From positions 1-27,247 of the forward strand of contig JAEVZK010000131.1 of NCBI GenBank assembly GCA_023392285.1: a DNA stretch of 27,247 nucleotides, read 5' to 3'. The position numbers were made by a program, and so were the translations under genes. This stretch comes from Armatimonadota bacterium. GTDB taxonomy: Bacteria; Armatimonadota; Fimbriimonadia; Fimbriimonadales; Fimbriimonadaceae. Shown in pieces: positions 1-6,273 of this stretch (the stretch's first letter is position 1; every line of letters begins with the position of its first letter). The notes below the pieces were generated by a model. The model saw only the letters and a list, made by a program, of their open reading frames with translations. It was not told the origin of the DNA and made no database searches.

Positions 1-203
1 TTGCTGGTCATCCCGAACGTCTTGTTGCCGCTCTCATCCGCCACAAAGGTGTATGTGTCGTAATAATAGCCATTTGAAGTCGGGTCGCCACTGCTTAGAG
101 TTCCATCATAAAACTGATCAAAACTAACGCGTCCCCCATTTCCACCACACCCGAGGAGAGCGATGGTGATGAGAAGGCTTCCGGCGGATCTAACGACGTT
201 CAT
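1..203 (-). CDS. Putative lipoprotein, N-terminal part only (runs off the left edge)
   Basis: Reading leftwards from an ATG at 203, 67 codons stay open to the window edge, so the C-terminus is missing. The start is preceded by a purine-rich AGTAGGA a few bases upstream. The product begins with a short basic stretch and a hydrophobic core ending in ALLGC (Cys19), a typical lipobox, so it is probably cleaved by signal peptidase II and lipid-anchored in the envelope. Residues 28-67 contain SSGDP, a run of tyrosines, DTYTF and a terminal FGMTS. This resembles the start of a bacterial pre-peptidase C-terminal (PPC) beta-sandwich, which is an inference from pattern only. It is divergent from isocitrate dehydrogenase, with 79 bases between the starts. 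Function unknown. Confidence 0.7.
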   Translation of the reverse strand, partial: MNVVRSAGSLLITIALLGCGGNGGRVSFDQFYDGTLSSGDPTSNGYYYDTYTFVADESGNKTFGMTS

Positions 204-263
204 TCCTACTCTTTGACGCGGTGATCGACCAAAGGTTTCGGCTCTTGCTAAGCATGGACCGCA

Positions 264-271
264 GGTATCCT
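264..271 (+). promoter_or_regulatory. Putative -10 box GGTATCCT of icd
   Basis: GGTATCCT (hexamer TATCCT at 266-271) lies 11 bases before the ATG at 283. A possible -35 TTGCTA sits at 245-250 but the 15-base spacer is short. The same octamer precedes tkt and aspS. No Shine-Dalgarno sequence is visible before the start. Confidence 0.45.
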
Positions 272-282
272 GACTGGTTAGA

Positions 283-1572
283 ATGGCTTCTTCTATTTCT
301 ATGACCGCCCAGGGCCTAAGCGTGCCCAACGATCCAATTATTCCGTTCATCATCGGTGACGGCACTGGACCCGATATTTGGAACGCGAGCGTCCGAGTTT
401 TCGACGCTGCAGTTGAAAAGGCGTATGGCGGTCAGAGAAAAGTGCAGTGGAATGAGGTGCTGGCCGGTGAGAAAGCTTTCAACCAGACCGGAAATTGGCT
501 TCCTGACGAAACTCTCGATGCCTTTCGCAATCAGCTGATCGGGATCAAGGGACCGCTGACTACGCCAGTTGGCGGGGGCATCCGGTCCCTGAACGTCGCT
601 CTTCGCCAGATTCTCGACCTGTATGTCTGCCTTCGCCCGGTTCGCTGGTTCGAAGGGGTGCCATCTCCCGTGAAGGATCCGGGCGCGGTGGACATGGTGA
701 TCTTCCGCGAGAACACGGAAGACATTTACGCGGGAATTGAATTCGCCGCTGGCACCGCGGAAGCGGCGAAAATGCTCGAGCTCGTGCAGGAGAACTACCC
801 CAAGATGTTCGACAAAATACGGTTTGGGACCAAGGAGAAGACCGCCGAATTTATGAAGTCGACCCAACAGGACGGAGCAGCTGAGGTTGAGGTAGGCATT
901 GGCATCAAACCGGTGAGCAAGCAGGGAAGTCAGAGGTTGATCTATGCGGCCATCCAGTACGCCATCGACAATGGCAGAAAGAGCGTTAACCTCGTCCACA
1001 AGGGCAACATCATGAAGTTCACTGAAGGCGCATTTCGGGACTGGGGGTATCAGCTTGCCAAAGAAGTGTTTGGAGCGGAAGAGATCGATGGTGGACCTTG
1101 GTGCCAAATTCCGGAAGGCAAGCGCGGAGCGGGTCTCGTCATTAAAGACTCGATTGCGGACATCACACTCCAGCAGGTTCTCACCCGGCCGAAAGATTTC
1201 GACGTCATTGCAACGTTGAACCTGAATGGTGACTATCTGAGTGATGCTCTCGCCGCCCAAGTTGGAGGTATCGGCATTGCTCCGGGAGCGAATATCAATT
1301 ACATCACCGGCCACGCAATTTTCGAAGCGACGCACGGCACCGCCCCAAAGTACGCGGGTAAAGACGTCGTCAACCCCTCGTCCGTTATCCTCAGCGGCGA
1401 GATGATGTTCCGCTACATGGGCTGGACCGAAGTGGCTGATTTGATCATCAAAGGCGCCGAGGGTGCGATTGCGTCTCGCCGAGTCACTTACGACTTCGCT
1501 CGTCTGACCGAAGGTGCCACTGAGGTCAAGTGCTCCGAGTTCGGCGATAACATTATTGAGCACATGGGATAA
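283..1572 (+). CDS. icd: Isocitrate dehydrogenase, NADP-dependent
   Basis: Oxidatively decarboxylates isocitrate to 2-oxoglutarate in the TCA cycle, in the cytoplasm, producing NADPH. The 429 residues are close to the 416 of E. coli Icd and co-linear with it. IIGDGTGPDIW (23-33) is the nucleotide-fold start. GGIRSLNVALRQ (98-109) carries Ser102, the equivalent of the Ser113 phosphorylation site in E. coli. FRENTEDIYAG (141-151) follows. VHKGNIMKF (238-246) holds the catalytic Lys240. The metal-binding aspartates are Asp317 and Asp321 (NLNGDYLSD). THGTAPKYAG (350-359) has the Lys356-Tyr357 pair that selects NADP over NAD in the E. coli enzyme. No Shine-Dalgarno sequence is seen. The ATG at 301, six codons later, is an alternative start. 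A kinase/phosphatase AceK is not in this window, so use of Ser102 is unproven. Confidence 0.96.
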   Translation: MASSISMTAQGLSVPNDPIIPFIIGDGTGPDIWNASVRVFDAAVEKAYGGQRKVQWNEVLAGEKAFNQTGNWLPDETLDAFRNQLIGIKGPLTTPVGGGIRSLNVALRQILDLYVCLRPVRWFEGVPSPVKDPGAVDMVIFRENTEDIYAGIEFAAGTAEAAKMLELVQENYPKMFDKIRFGTKEKTAEFMKSTQQDGAAEVEVGIGIKPVSKQGSQRLIYAAIQYAIDNGRKSVNLVHKGNIMKFTEGAFRDWGYQLAKEVFGAEEIDGGPWCQIPEGKRGAGLVIKDSIADITLQQVLTRPKDFDVIATLNLNGDYLSDALAAQVGGIGIAPGANINYITGHAIFEATHGTAPKYAGKDVVNPSSVILSGEMMFRYMGWTEVADLIIKGAEGAIASRRVTYDFARLTEGATEVKCSEFGDNIIEHMG

Positions 1573-1581
1573 ACACTTGGC

Positions 1582-1606
1582 ATCCTCCCGTGCTCTACGG
1601 GAGGAT
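1582..1606 (+). terminator. Hairpin downstream of icd
   Basis: ATCCTCCCG (1582-1590) pairs perfectly with CGGGAGGAT (1598-1606) around a 7-base loop, beginning 10 bases after the icd stop. No T-tract follows, so it is either a weak or factor-assisted terminator or an mRNA-end stabiliser. Confidence 0.5.
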
Positions 1607-1639
1607 CTCCGGGATTGCATGTGGTTTAGGGCGATTCTC

Positions 1640-1668
1640 GTGACGGCTGCTGGCGAGGTCGGTATCCT
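1640..1668 (+). promoter_or_regulatory. Putative sigma-70-type promoter of tkt
   Basis: GTGACG (1640-1645) and TATCCT (1663-1668, within GGTATCCT) are separated by exactly 17 bases. The -10 box ends 6 bases before the GTG start at 1675, so transcription should begin at or next to the start codon (leaderless). Confidence 0.6.
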
Positions 1669-1674
1669 ATTAGC

Positions 1675-3642
1675 GTGTCACCCGAACCGAAATCCGATAT
1701 CGCGACGTTATCCATCAACACTATTCGAGGACTCGCTATGGATGCGGTTCAGAAGGCGAATAGCGGGCATCCTGGCTTGCCGATGGGGGCAGCGCCGATG
1801 GCCTACGCGCTGTGGACGCGGCATCTTCGGTTTGATCCAGGCGATCCGCACTGGTTTAATCGAGATCGATTTATTCTCTCGGCCGGACATGGGTCCATGC
1901 TGCTGTATTCGCTACTGCATCTGACTGGCTATGACCTTTCAATCGAAGATTTAAAGCAATTCCGTCAACTTCACAGCAAAACGCCTGGCCATCCAGAGAA
2001 TTTTGCCACGCCGGGAGTGGAAATGGCGACCGGACCGCTTGGCCAAGGCTTTGCACATGGTGTGGGCATGGCGATCGCGGAGAGGTTCCTTAACGCTACG
2101 TTCGGCGATGTGGTTGACCACTTCACCTTCGCGATCTGTTCGGACGGGGATTTAATGGAAGGAGTGTCCAACGAGGCGGCATCCTTGGCCGGACATCTCA
2201 AACTCGGGAAGATCATTTACCTCTACGACAGCAACAGTATTTCGATCGACGGGAGCACCGATATCGCCTTTACCGAGAATACGGGCGCGCGTTTCGAAGC
2301 CCTTGCCTGGCACGTCCAGTACGTGGACGGCATGGATTGGCAAGCCGTCGATCATGCGATCGAGGTAGCGAAGAGCGTGGTGGACAAGCCATCCCTCGTC
2401 GTTTGTAAGACGATCATCGGCTACGGCTCCCCTCACAAAGAAGGTAAATCGTCGAGTCACGGTTCGCCGCTTGGTGTCGAGGAAGTTGATCTCTCCAAAG
2501 ACGCTCTCGGCATTCCGAAGGAACCGAAATTCTATGTTGCCGACGAAGTTTACGCGGAGTACCACGCGGCAGCAGATCGGGGGAAGCAGGCTCATGCCGA
2601 GTGGAAGCGGAAGTTTGAAGCATTTATTTCTGAAGATTCACGTGGTGATTCGCTGAGGGAGGCGGTCGAGGGGAAGCTGCCTCAAAACTGGGAGGCCAAG
2701 CTGCCTTCGATCGCCGAGAAGATCGCTACGCGGGCAGCAAGCGGCAAAGTCTTGAATGCGATCGCATCGGAATTGCCTATGCTGATCGGTGGTAGCGCTG
2801 ATCTGGCCGAGTCGAACAACACCGACTTACACGGCTTTGGCGATTTTCAGCCGGAGTCCTACGGGGGTCGAAATCTACATTTCGGAGTGCGCGAGCATGC
2901 GATGGTTGCGGCCGTCAACGGCATTACGCTGCATGGGGGCCTTCGTGCCTATGGGGCGAGCTTTCTCATTTTCACCGACTACTGCCGCCCTTCGCTTCGA
3001 CTCGCTGCACTTATGGAGTGCCCATCGATTTTTATCTTCACTCATGATTCAGTGGGATTGGGTGAGGACGGGCCGACTCACCAACCGATCGAACAGCTTG
3101 CCTCCTTACGGGCAATTCCTAATTTCAACCTCATGCGGCCAGCCGACGCGCACGAGACGGCGGCGTGTTGGAAGGTGGCGTTGGAATCAAAGAAGACCCC
3201 CTCTCTCCTCGCTTTGACCCGACAGGGTCTTCCCAGCATTACCCCCGACGATGTGGCTAACCATCCGGCCCAGAAGGGAGCTTATGCTCTGCGTAAGGTT
3301 GAAAATCCTGAACTTGTTCTCGTCGCTACCGGCTCAGAGGTTCAGGTGGCTCTCGCCGCTGCCGATATGATGGCGGACACGCGGGTAAGTGTCGTCTCCA
3401 TGCCCAGTTGGTTCTTGTTTGCGGAGCAAGATCGTGCTTACCAAGACCAAGTCCTCCCCAAAGGCGTGCCCACCGTCTCGATCGAGGCGGCATCGACCTT
3501 CGGATGGGACCGTTACGCAAACGCCCACGTCGGCATTGATCGATTCGGCCTCTCTGGACCGGGAGAACAGGTGATGAAGGAGTTCGGTATTACGCCCGAG
3601 CACGTTGTAGAAGTCGCAAAGGGGCTTCTGAGCAGAGCTTAG
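1675..3642 (+). CDS. tkt: Transketolase
   Basis: Thiamine-diphosphate enzyme of the non-oxidative pentose phosphate pathway; it moves two-carbon ketol units between sugar phosphates in the cytoplasm. At 655 residues it is full length for the family. AMDAVQKANSGHPG (21-34) is the classic N-terminal motif with a substrate/cofactor His. SAGHGSMLLY (69-78) and ATGPLGQG (118-125) follow. The ThDP/metal motif runs from SDGDLMEG (156-163) to DSN (185-187). SSHGSPLG (260-267) gives another active-site His. In the second half, FGVREHAM contains the catalytic Glu, and GLGEDGPTHQPIEQ and SEVQVALAAA mark the pyrimidine and C-terminal domains. The start is GTG; the first internal ATG (1738) would remove the first 21 residues including a conserved helix. 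It lies 102 bases after icd and has its own promoter. It ends tail to tail with the DAHP synthase gene, 10 bases apart. Confidence 0.97.
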   Translation: MSPEPKSDIATLSINTIRGLAMDAVQKANSGHPGLPMGAAPMAYALWTRHLRFDPGDPHWFNRDRFILSAGHGSMLLYSLLHLTGYDLSIEDLKQFRQLHSKTPGHPENFATPGVEMATGPLGQGFAHGVGMAIAERFLNATFGDVVDHFTFAICSDGDLMEGVSNEAASLAGHLKLGKIIYLYDSNSISIDGSTDIAFTENTGARFEALAWHVQYVDGMDWQAVDHAIEVAKSVVDKPSLVVCKTIIGYGSPHKEGKSSSHGSPLGVEEVDLSKDALGIPKEPKFYVADEVYAEYHAAADRGKQAHAEWKRKFEAFISEDSRGDSLREAVEGKLPQNWEAKLPSIAEKIATRAASGKVLNAIASELPMLIGGSADLAESNNTDLHGFGDFQPESYGGRNLHFGVREHAMVAAVNGITLHGGLRAYGASFLIFTDYCRPSLRLAALMECPSIFIFTHDSVGLGEDGPTHQPIEQLASLRAIPNFNLMRPADAHETAACWKVALESKKTPSLLALTRQGLPSITPDDVANHPAQKGAYALRKVENPELVLVATGSEVQVALAAADMMADTRVSVVSMPSWFLFAEQDRAYQDQVLPKGVPTVSIEAASTFGWDRYANAHVGIDRFGLSGPGEQVMKEFGITPEHVVEVAKGLLSRA

Positions 3643-3652
3643 GGCAGCCATA

Positions 3653-4690
3653 CTATTCGGCGAGGCGCTGCAGGCAGGCTGCGGTTTCGTCGAAGCCCAT
3701 GCACGAGTCGGTAATACTTTGACCGTACCGCAGGGCACTCCCCGAAGCATAATCTTGACGCCCCTCAACCAAGTGGCTCTCGATCATTAAACCCAGGATT
3801 GAGTTGCTGCCACTCGCAATCTGTGCCCTGACCGCGGCAACCACCTCGCCCTGTCTCCGATGATCTTTGCCGCTGTTTCCGTGGCTGCAGTCGATCATGA
3901 CCTTCGGCGGAAGCCCCTTTTTCTCGAGAATGAGGCGAGCCTTTTCCACGCTTGCTGCATCGAAGTTCGGCCCGGTCCGTCCGCCGCCACGAAGGATGAT
4001 ATGGCAGTCCTCGTTTCCCGTTGTTTGAAAGATTGCGCCGATGCCTTGTTTGGTGACACTTGGAAACCAATGCTGACTTCGTGCAGCTTCTACCGCATCT
4101 GCGGCTGGTCCAAGGGCACCTTCGGTCGTATTCTTAAAGCCGACCGGCATGGACAAGCCGGAAGCCAGCTCACGATGAACCTGACTTTCGGTCGTCCGTG
4201 CTCCGATCGCGACCCAACTCGTGACATCTGCAATTTGCTGCGGAATCTGGAGGTCGAGAAACTCGGAGCCAGTAGGGAGCCCAAGTTGGTTTATATCGAG
4301 GAGCAGCTTCCGCGAGAGTCGAAGCCCCTTGTTCATGTCGAAGCTCTCATCGAGATTGGGATCGTTGATAAAGCCCTTCCATCCGACGGTGGTTCTGGGC
4401 TTTTCGAAATAGCATCGCATAACGATTAGCAAGCGATCGCTTAACCTGTCGGAGAGATCTTTGAGGCGGGACGCGTACTCGAGCGCCGCGGCTGGGTCGT
4501 GTATGGAGCATGGGCCAACGACGACCAGAAGGCGATTGCTGCGACCATGCACAATATCGGCGATTGCGCTCCGGGTGCGAAGGATGAGCTCTCGGATCGC
4601 TGGTGAAGATGGAAATTCTTCGTGCAGAATCGCGGGGGGTAACAGCGGACGTGTCTGCACGATGCGAACATCTTCTATTGGAAAGCTCAT
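3653..4690 (-). CDS. aroG: 3-deoxy-7-phosphoheptulonate (DAHP) synthase, class I, AroG-like
   Basis: Condenses PEP with erythrose-4-phosphate, the first step of the shikimate pathway. Erythrose-4-phosphate is made by the convergent transketolase. The 345 residues align with E. coli AroG (350) almost without gaps. GPCSIHD (59-65) carries the metal-binding Cys61. RCYFEKPRTTVGWKG (92-106) and GARTTESQVHRELASG (163-178) are PEP-site signatures. IDCSHGNS (266-273) has His270, and IESHLVEG (303-310) has Glu304. SITD ends in Asp328. Positions forming the Phe pocket of E. coli AroG are mostly kept here (Asp7, Pro150, Gln151, Leu175, Leu179, Ser180, Phe209, Ser211), which suggests Phe sensitivity; that is an inference. 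The start is ATG. It follows udgX by 19 bases and may share its transcript or use the GGTACCCT box. The paralog letter is not certain. Confidence 0.93.
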   Translation of the reverse strand: MSFPIEDVRIVQTRPLLPPAILHEEFPSSPAIRELILRTRSAIADIVHGRSNRLLVVVGPCSIHDPAAALEYASRLKDLSDRLSDRLLIVMRCYFEKPRTTVGWKGFINDPNLDESFDMNKGLRLSRKLLLDINQLGLPTGSEFLDLQIPQQIADVTSWVAIGARTTESQVHRELASGLSMPVGFKNTTEGALGPAADAVEAARSQHWFPSVTKQGIGAIFQTTGNEDCHIILRGGGRTGPNFDAASVEKARLILEKKGLPPKVMIDCSHGNSGKDHRRQGEVVAAVRAQIASGSNSILGLMIESHLVEGRQDYASGSALRYGQSITDSCMGFDETAACLQRLAE

Positions 4691-4702
4691 AGAGGAGCTT
4701 AA

Positions 4703-4710
4703 AGGGTACC
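4703..4710 (-). promoter_or_regulatory. Putative -10 box GGTACCCT before the DAHP synthase
   Basis: On the minus strand GGTACCCT lies just after the udgX stop, 12 bases before the DAHP synthase ATG at 4690. It fits the GGTAnCCT pattern seen before icd, tkt, aspS and ppc. The bases between it and the ATG are pyrimidine-rich at the end (TCCTCT), so there is no Shine-Dalgarno sequence. Confidence 0.4.
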
Positions 4711-5342
4711 TAGATCAGCTTCGTCCGACTGCTCGGCAAGCCTTTGATGAAGCTCGCAGCCTTGCGAAGATCGTCAACAAACCGGTGGATTTCCTGGGCT
4801 TTGATCTCCGGTCGCATTCGGAGCAGGGCTGAGGGATGGATGGTCGCCATGACTGAAAATCCGGCATCCATTGAAATGAATTGCCCACGGCTTTGAGTGA
4901 CGCGAAAGGATTTTCCGAGAAGTGCCTGCGAAGCAGTGGCACCAAGGCAAACGACAAGCTGTGGCTGCAAGATCTGAATTTCTCTTTGTAGCCAGGGGTA
5001 GCAAGCCGCCACCTCTCGAAGATTGGGTCGCTTGTGGATTCGGCGAGCACCCTTGGGCTCCCATTTGAAGTGCTTCACGGCGTTCGTCAAATAGACAAGA
5101 TCGTCGTCGATCTCGGCTTCTTGTAACAGCTTTCGAAGCAAACGCCCGGCTGGACCGACAAACGGTTTCCCCGCGAGGTCTTCTTTGTCCCCCGGCTGTT
5201 CACCGACGAGCATGAGCTTTGCGTCTGAGGGGCCTTCTCCGAAGACAGTTTGGGTGGCGTTTTTCCACAGCGGGCATGCTTGACAGCTTTTGCTTGTGAG
5301 GCGCATTGCCGCTAGAGCTTCTGCTTCTTTGTCGCGGTCCAC
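4710..5342 (-). CDS. udgX: UdgX-type uracil-DNA glycosylase/uracil-DNA binding protein
   Basis: A member of the family 4-like Fe-S uracil-DNA glycosylases that recognise uracil in DNA. Cys20, Cys23, Cys114 and Cys132 sit at the four cluster-ligand positions. Motif A is GEQPGDKED (47-55). Ordinary family 4 enzymes usually have GEAPG; GEQPG is typical of UdgX. Residues 98-104 read GARRIHK, matching the UdgX R-loop insertion; its His (here His103) forms a covalent bond with the uracil-derived abasic DNA in the mycobacterial protein. HPSALLR (169-175) is the second active-site motif. The start is GTG at 5342 with a weak ribosome site; the frame stays open further upstream but without a better start. 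It is first in a probable two-gene unit with the DAHP synthase, with no obvious functional link. Confidence 0.88.
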   Translation of the reverse strand: MDRDKEAEALAAMRLTSKSCQACPLWKNATQTVFGEGPSDAKLMLVGEQPGDKEDLAGKPFVGPAGRLLRKLLQEAEIDDDLVYLTNAVKHFKWEPKGARRIHKRPNLREVAACYPWLQREIQILQPQLVVCLGATASQALLGKSFRVTQSRGQFISMDAGFSVMATIHPSALLRMRPEIKAQEIHRFVDDLRKAASFIKGLPSSRTKLI

Positions 5343-5418
5343 ACTCGATTTAGATAAGGTAATTTTGCCAGAGTTCCTTTCGGCATTACCTGATCTTCTC
5401 TAAATTTGAAGGAGTGGC

Positions 5419-5447
5419 TTCGAAATCGCAACACATTGAGATACAAT
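5419..5447 (+). promoter_or_regulatory. Possible promoter of the PEP-CTERM gene
   Basis: TTCGAA (5419-5424), a 17-base spacer and TACAAT (5442-5447). Transcription would start near 5454 and give a leader of about 45 bases that contains a ribosome site (GGAGAG) before the ATG at 5499. The -35 match is weak. Confidence 0.4.
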
Positions 5448-5498
5448 GTTTTTGAGCTTTCTGGGTTCGCATATTTTGAGCCCTGCTTTGGAGAGAAG

Positions 5499-6212
5499 AT
5501 GAATTTGAGATTTGGCATTGTTCTTGGAGCACTTTCAGTCGTAGCCTGCTCGCAAGCAGCTGTCCTGATGGATCAGATCGGATCGAATCCGAACGATATC
5601 AGTTCTAACGAAAAGGCTTTCACCAGCCAGCGATTCGAGAGTTCTAACAGCGCGTTCGATGTTGCCTCTCTCGATGATTTCTCCCTCTCTGGCGGTTCGA
5701 GATTGACCAGCGTAGAGGCAGTGGTCAGCCTTTTTAATGGCGGAAATCTTAACTTCAATGCTGTTCAAAGCTGGAACGTGGAAATCTATTCTTCGGTCGC
5801 TGCGGCACAAGGGAATCTGGCTGGTGACATCGCTTCGATCACTTCATCACCAACAATCACTAACAGCTACTTCACGTCAAACACCGTGAACGGCTTGGTG
5901 AACCTGCCGGTCGACGTGACCCTCGCCGCTGGCACGTATTGGATCAGTGTTGTCGCTCGCTACAACTTCTCCGATGGCCAAGCTGGCATCAACATGTCTT
6001 CGTTCGCCGGCGGATTCCCGAACAACACCAACGCGACGGGTGTGAACCCGGGTGGTGGATTCGGTGGCGGTCCTTTCGCTCTGCAGGATAACAGCGGTGC
6101 CAACGTAAACCTCGCCTATCGCATCAACGGTGAGCCTGTACCAGAGCCGGCGAGCATGATCGCTCTCACGCTTGGAGCGGCCGCTCTCATTCGACGACGA
6201 CGCAATTCCTAA
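5499..6212 (+). CDS. PEP-CTERM sorting-domain exported protein
   Basis: Probable secreted or surface protein of unknown role. The ATG at 5499 was chosen because GGAGAG stands 3-8 bases upstream and because the product (237 residues) then starts with a proper signal peptide: a basic N-terminus, a hydrophobic core and SQA near residue 20. The frame is open back to a TTG at 5406, but that would bury the signal. The body is rich in Ser, Asn and Gly, and a Gly-rich NPGGGFGGGPF segment is near residue 190. The C-terminus has VPEPAS, a short hydrophobic segment and a basic RRRR tail, which is the PEP-CTERM tripartite signal recognised by exosortase in Gram-negative bacteria. No exosortase is in this window. 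A strong terminator follows. Confidence 0.88.
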   Translation: MNLRFGIVLGALSVVACSQAAVLMDQIGSNPNDISSNEKAFTSQRFESSNSAFDVASLDDFSLSGGSRLTSVEAVVSLFNGGNLNFNAVQSWNVEIYSSVAAAQGNLAGDIASITSSPTITNSYFTSNTVNGLVNLPVDVTLAAGTYWISVVARYNFSDGQAGINMSSFAGGFPNNTNATGVNPGGGFGGGPFALQDNSGANVNLAYRINGEPVPEPASMIALTLGAAALIRRRRNS

Positions 6213-6231
6213 TCTTCAATCTTGAACTTTG

Positions 6232-6260
6232 GCGGGAGAAGCTTGGCTTCTCCCGCTTTT
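6232..6260 (+). terminator. Rho-independent terminator after the PEP-CTERM gene
   Basis: GCGGGAGAAGC (6232-6242) and GCTTCTCCCGC (6246-6256) form a perfect 11-bp stem with a 3-base loop, followed by TTTT. It starts 20 bases after the stop codon and is the best intrinsic terminator in the window. Confidence 0.9.
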
Positions 6261-6262
6261 CG

Positions 6263-6268
6263 TATAAG
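6263..6268 (+). promoter_or_regulatory. Weak candidate -10 box of the yyaL-like gene
   Basis: TATAAG stands 5 bases before the GTG start at 6274, in the gap right after the terminator stem. The last base does not fit TAnnnT and no -35 is visible. It is listed because its position matches the other start-proximal boxes. Confidence 0.25.
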
Positions 6269-6273
6269 TAGCT

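Noticed and set aside
316..1620. Long minus-strand frame of 434 codons opposite icd
   Set aside because: It mirrors the icd codon pattern, shows no recognisable motif and has no promoter; icd is certain on the plus strand.
3860..4429. 189-codon plus-strand frame inside the DAHP synthase gene
   Set aside because: Antisense shadow; the minus-strand protein aligns end to end with a known enzyme.
5406..5498. Longer start of the PEP-CTERM gene (TTG at 5406)
   Set aside because: It would place the signal peptide internally; the ATG at 5499 has a ribosome site.
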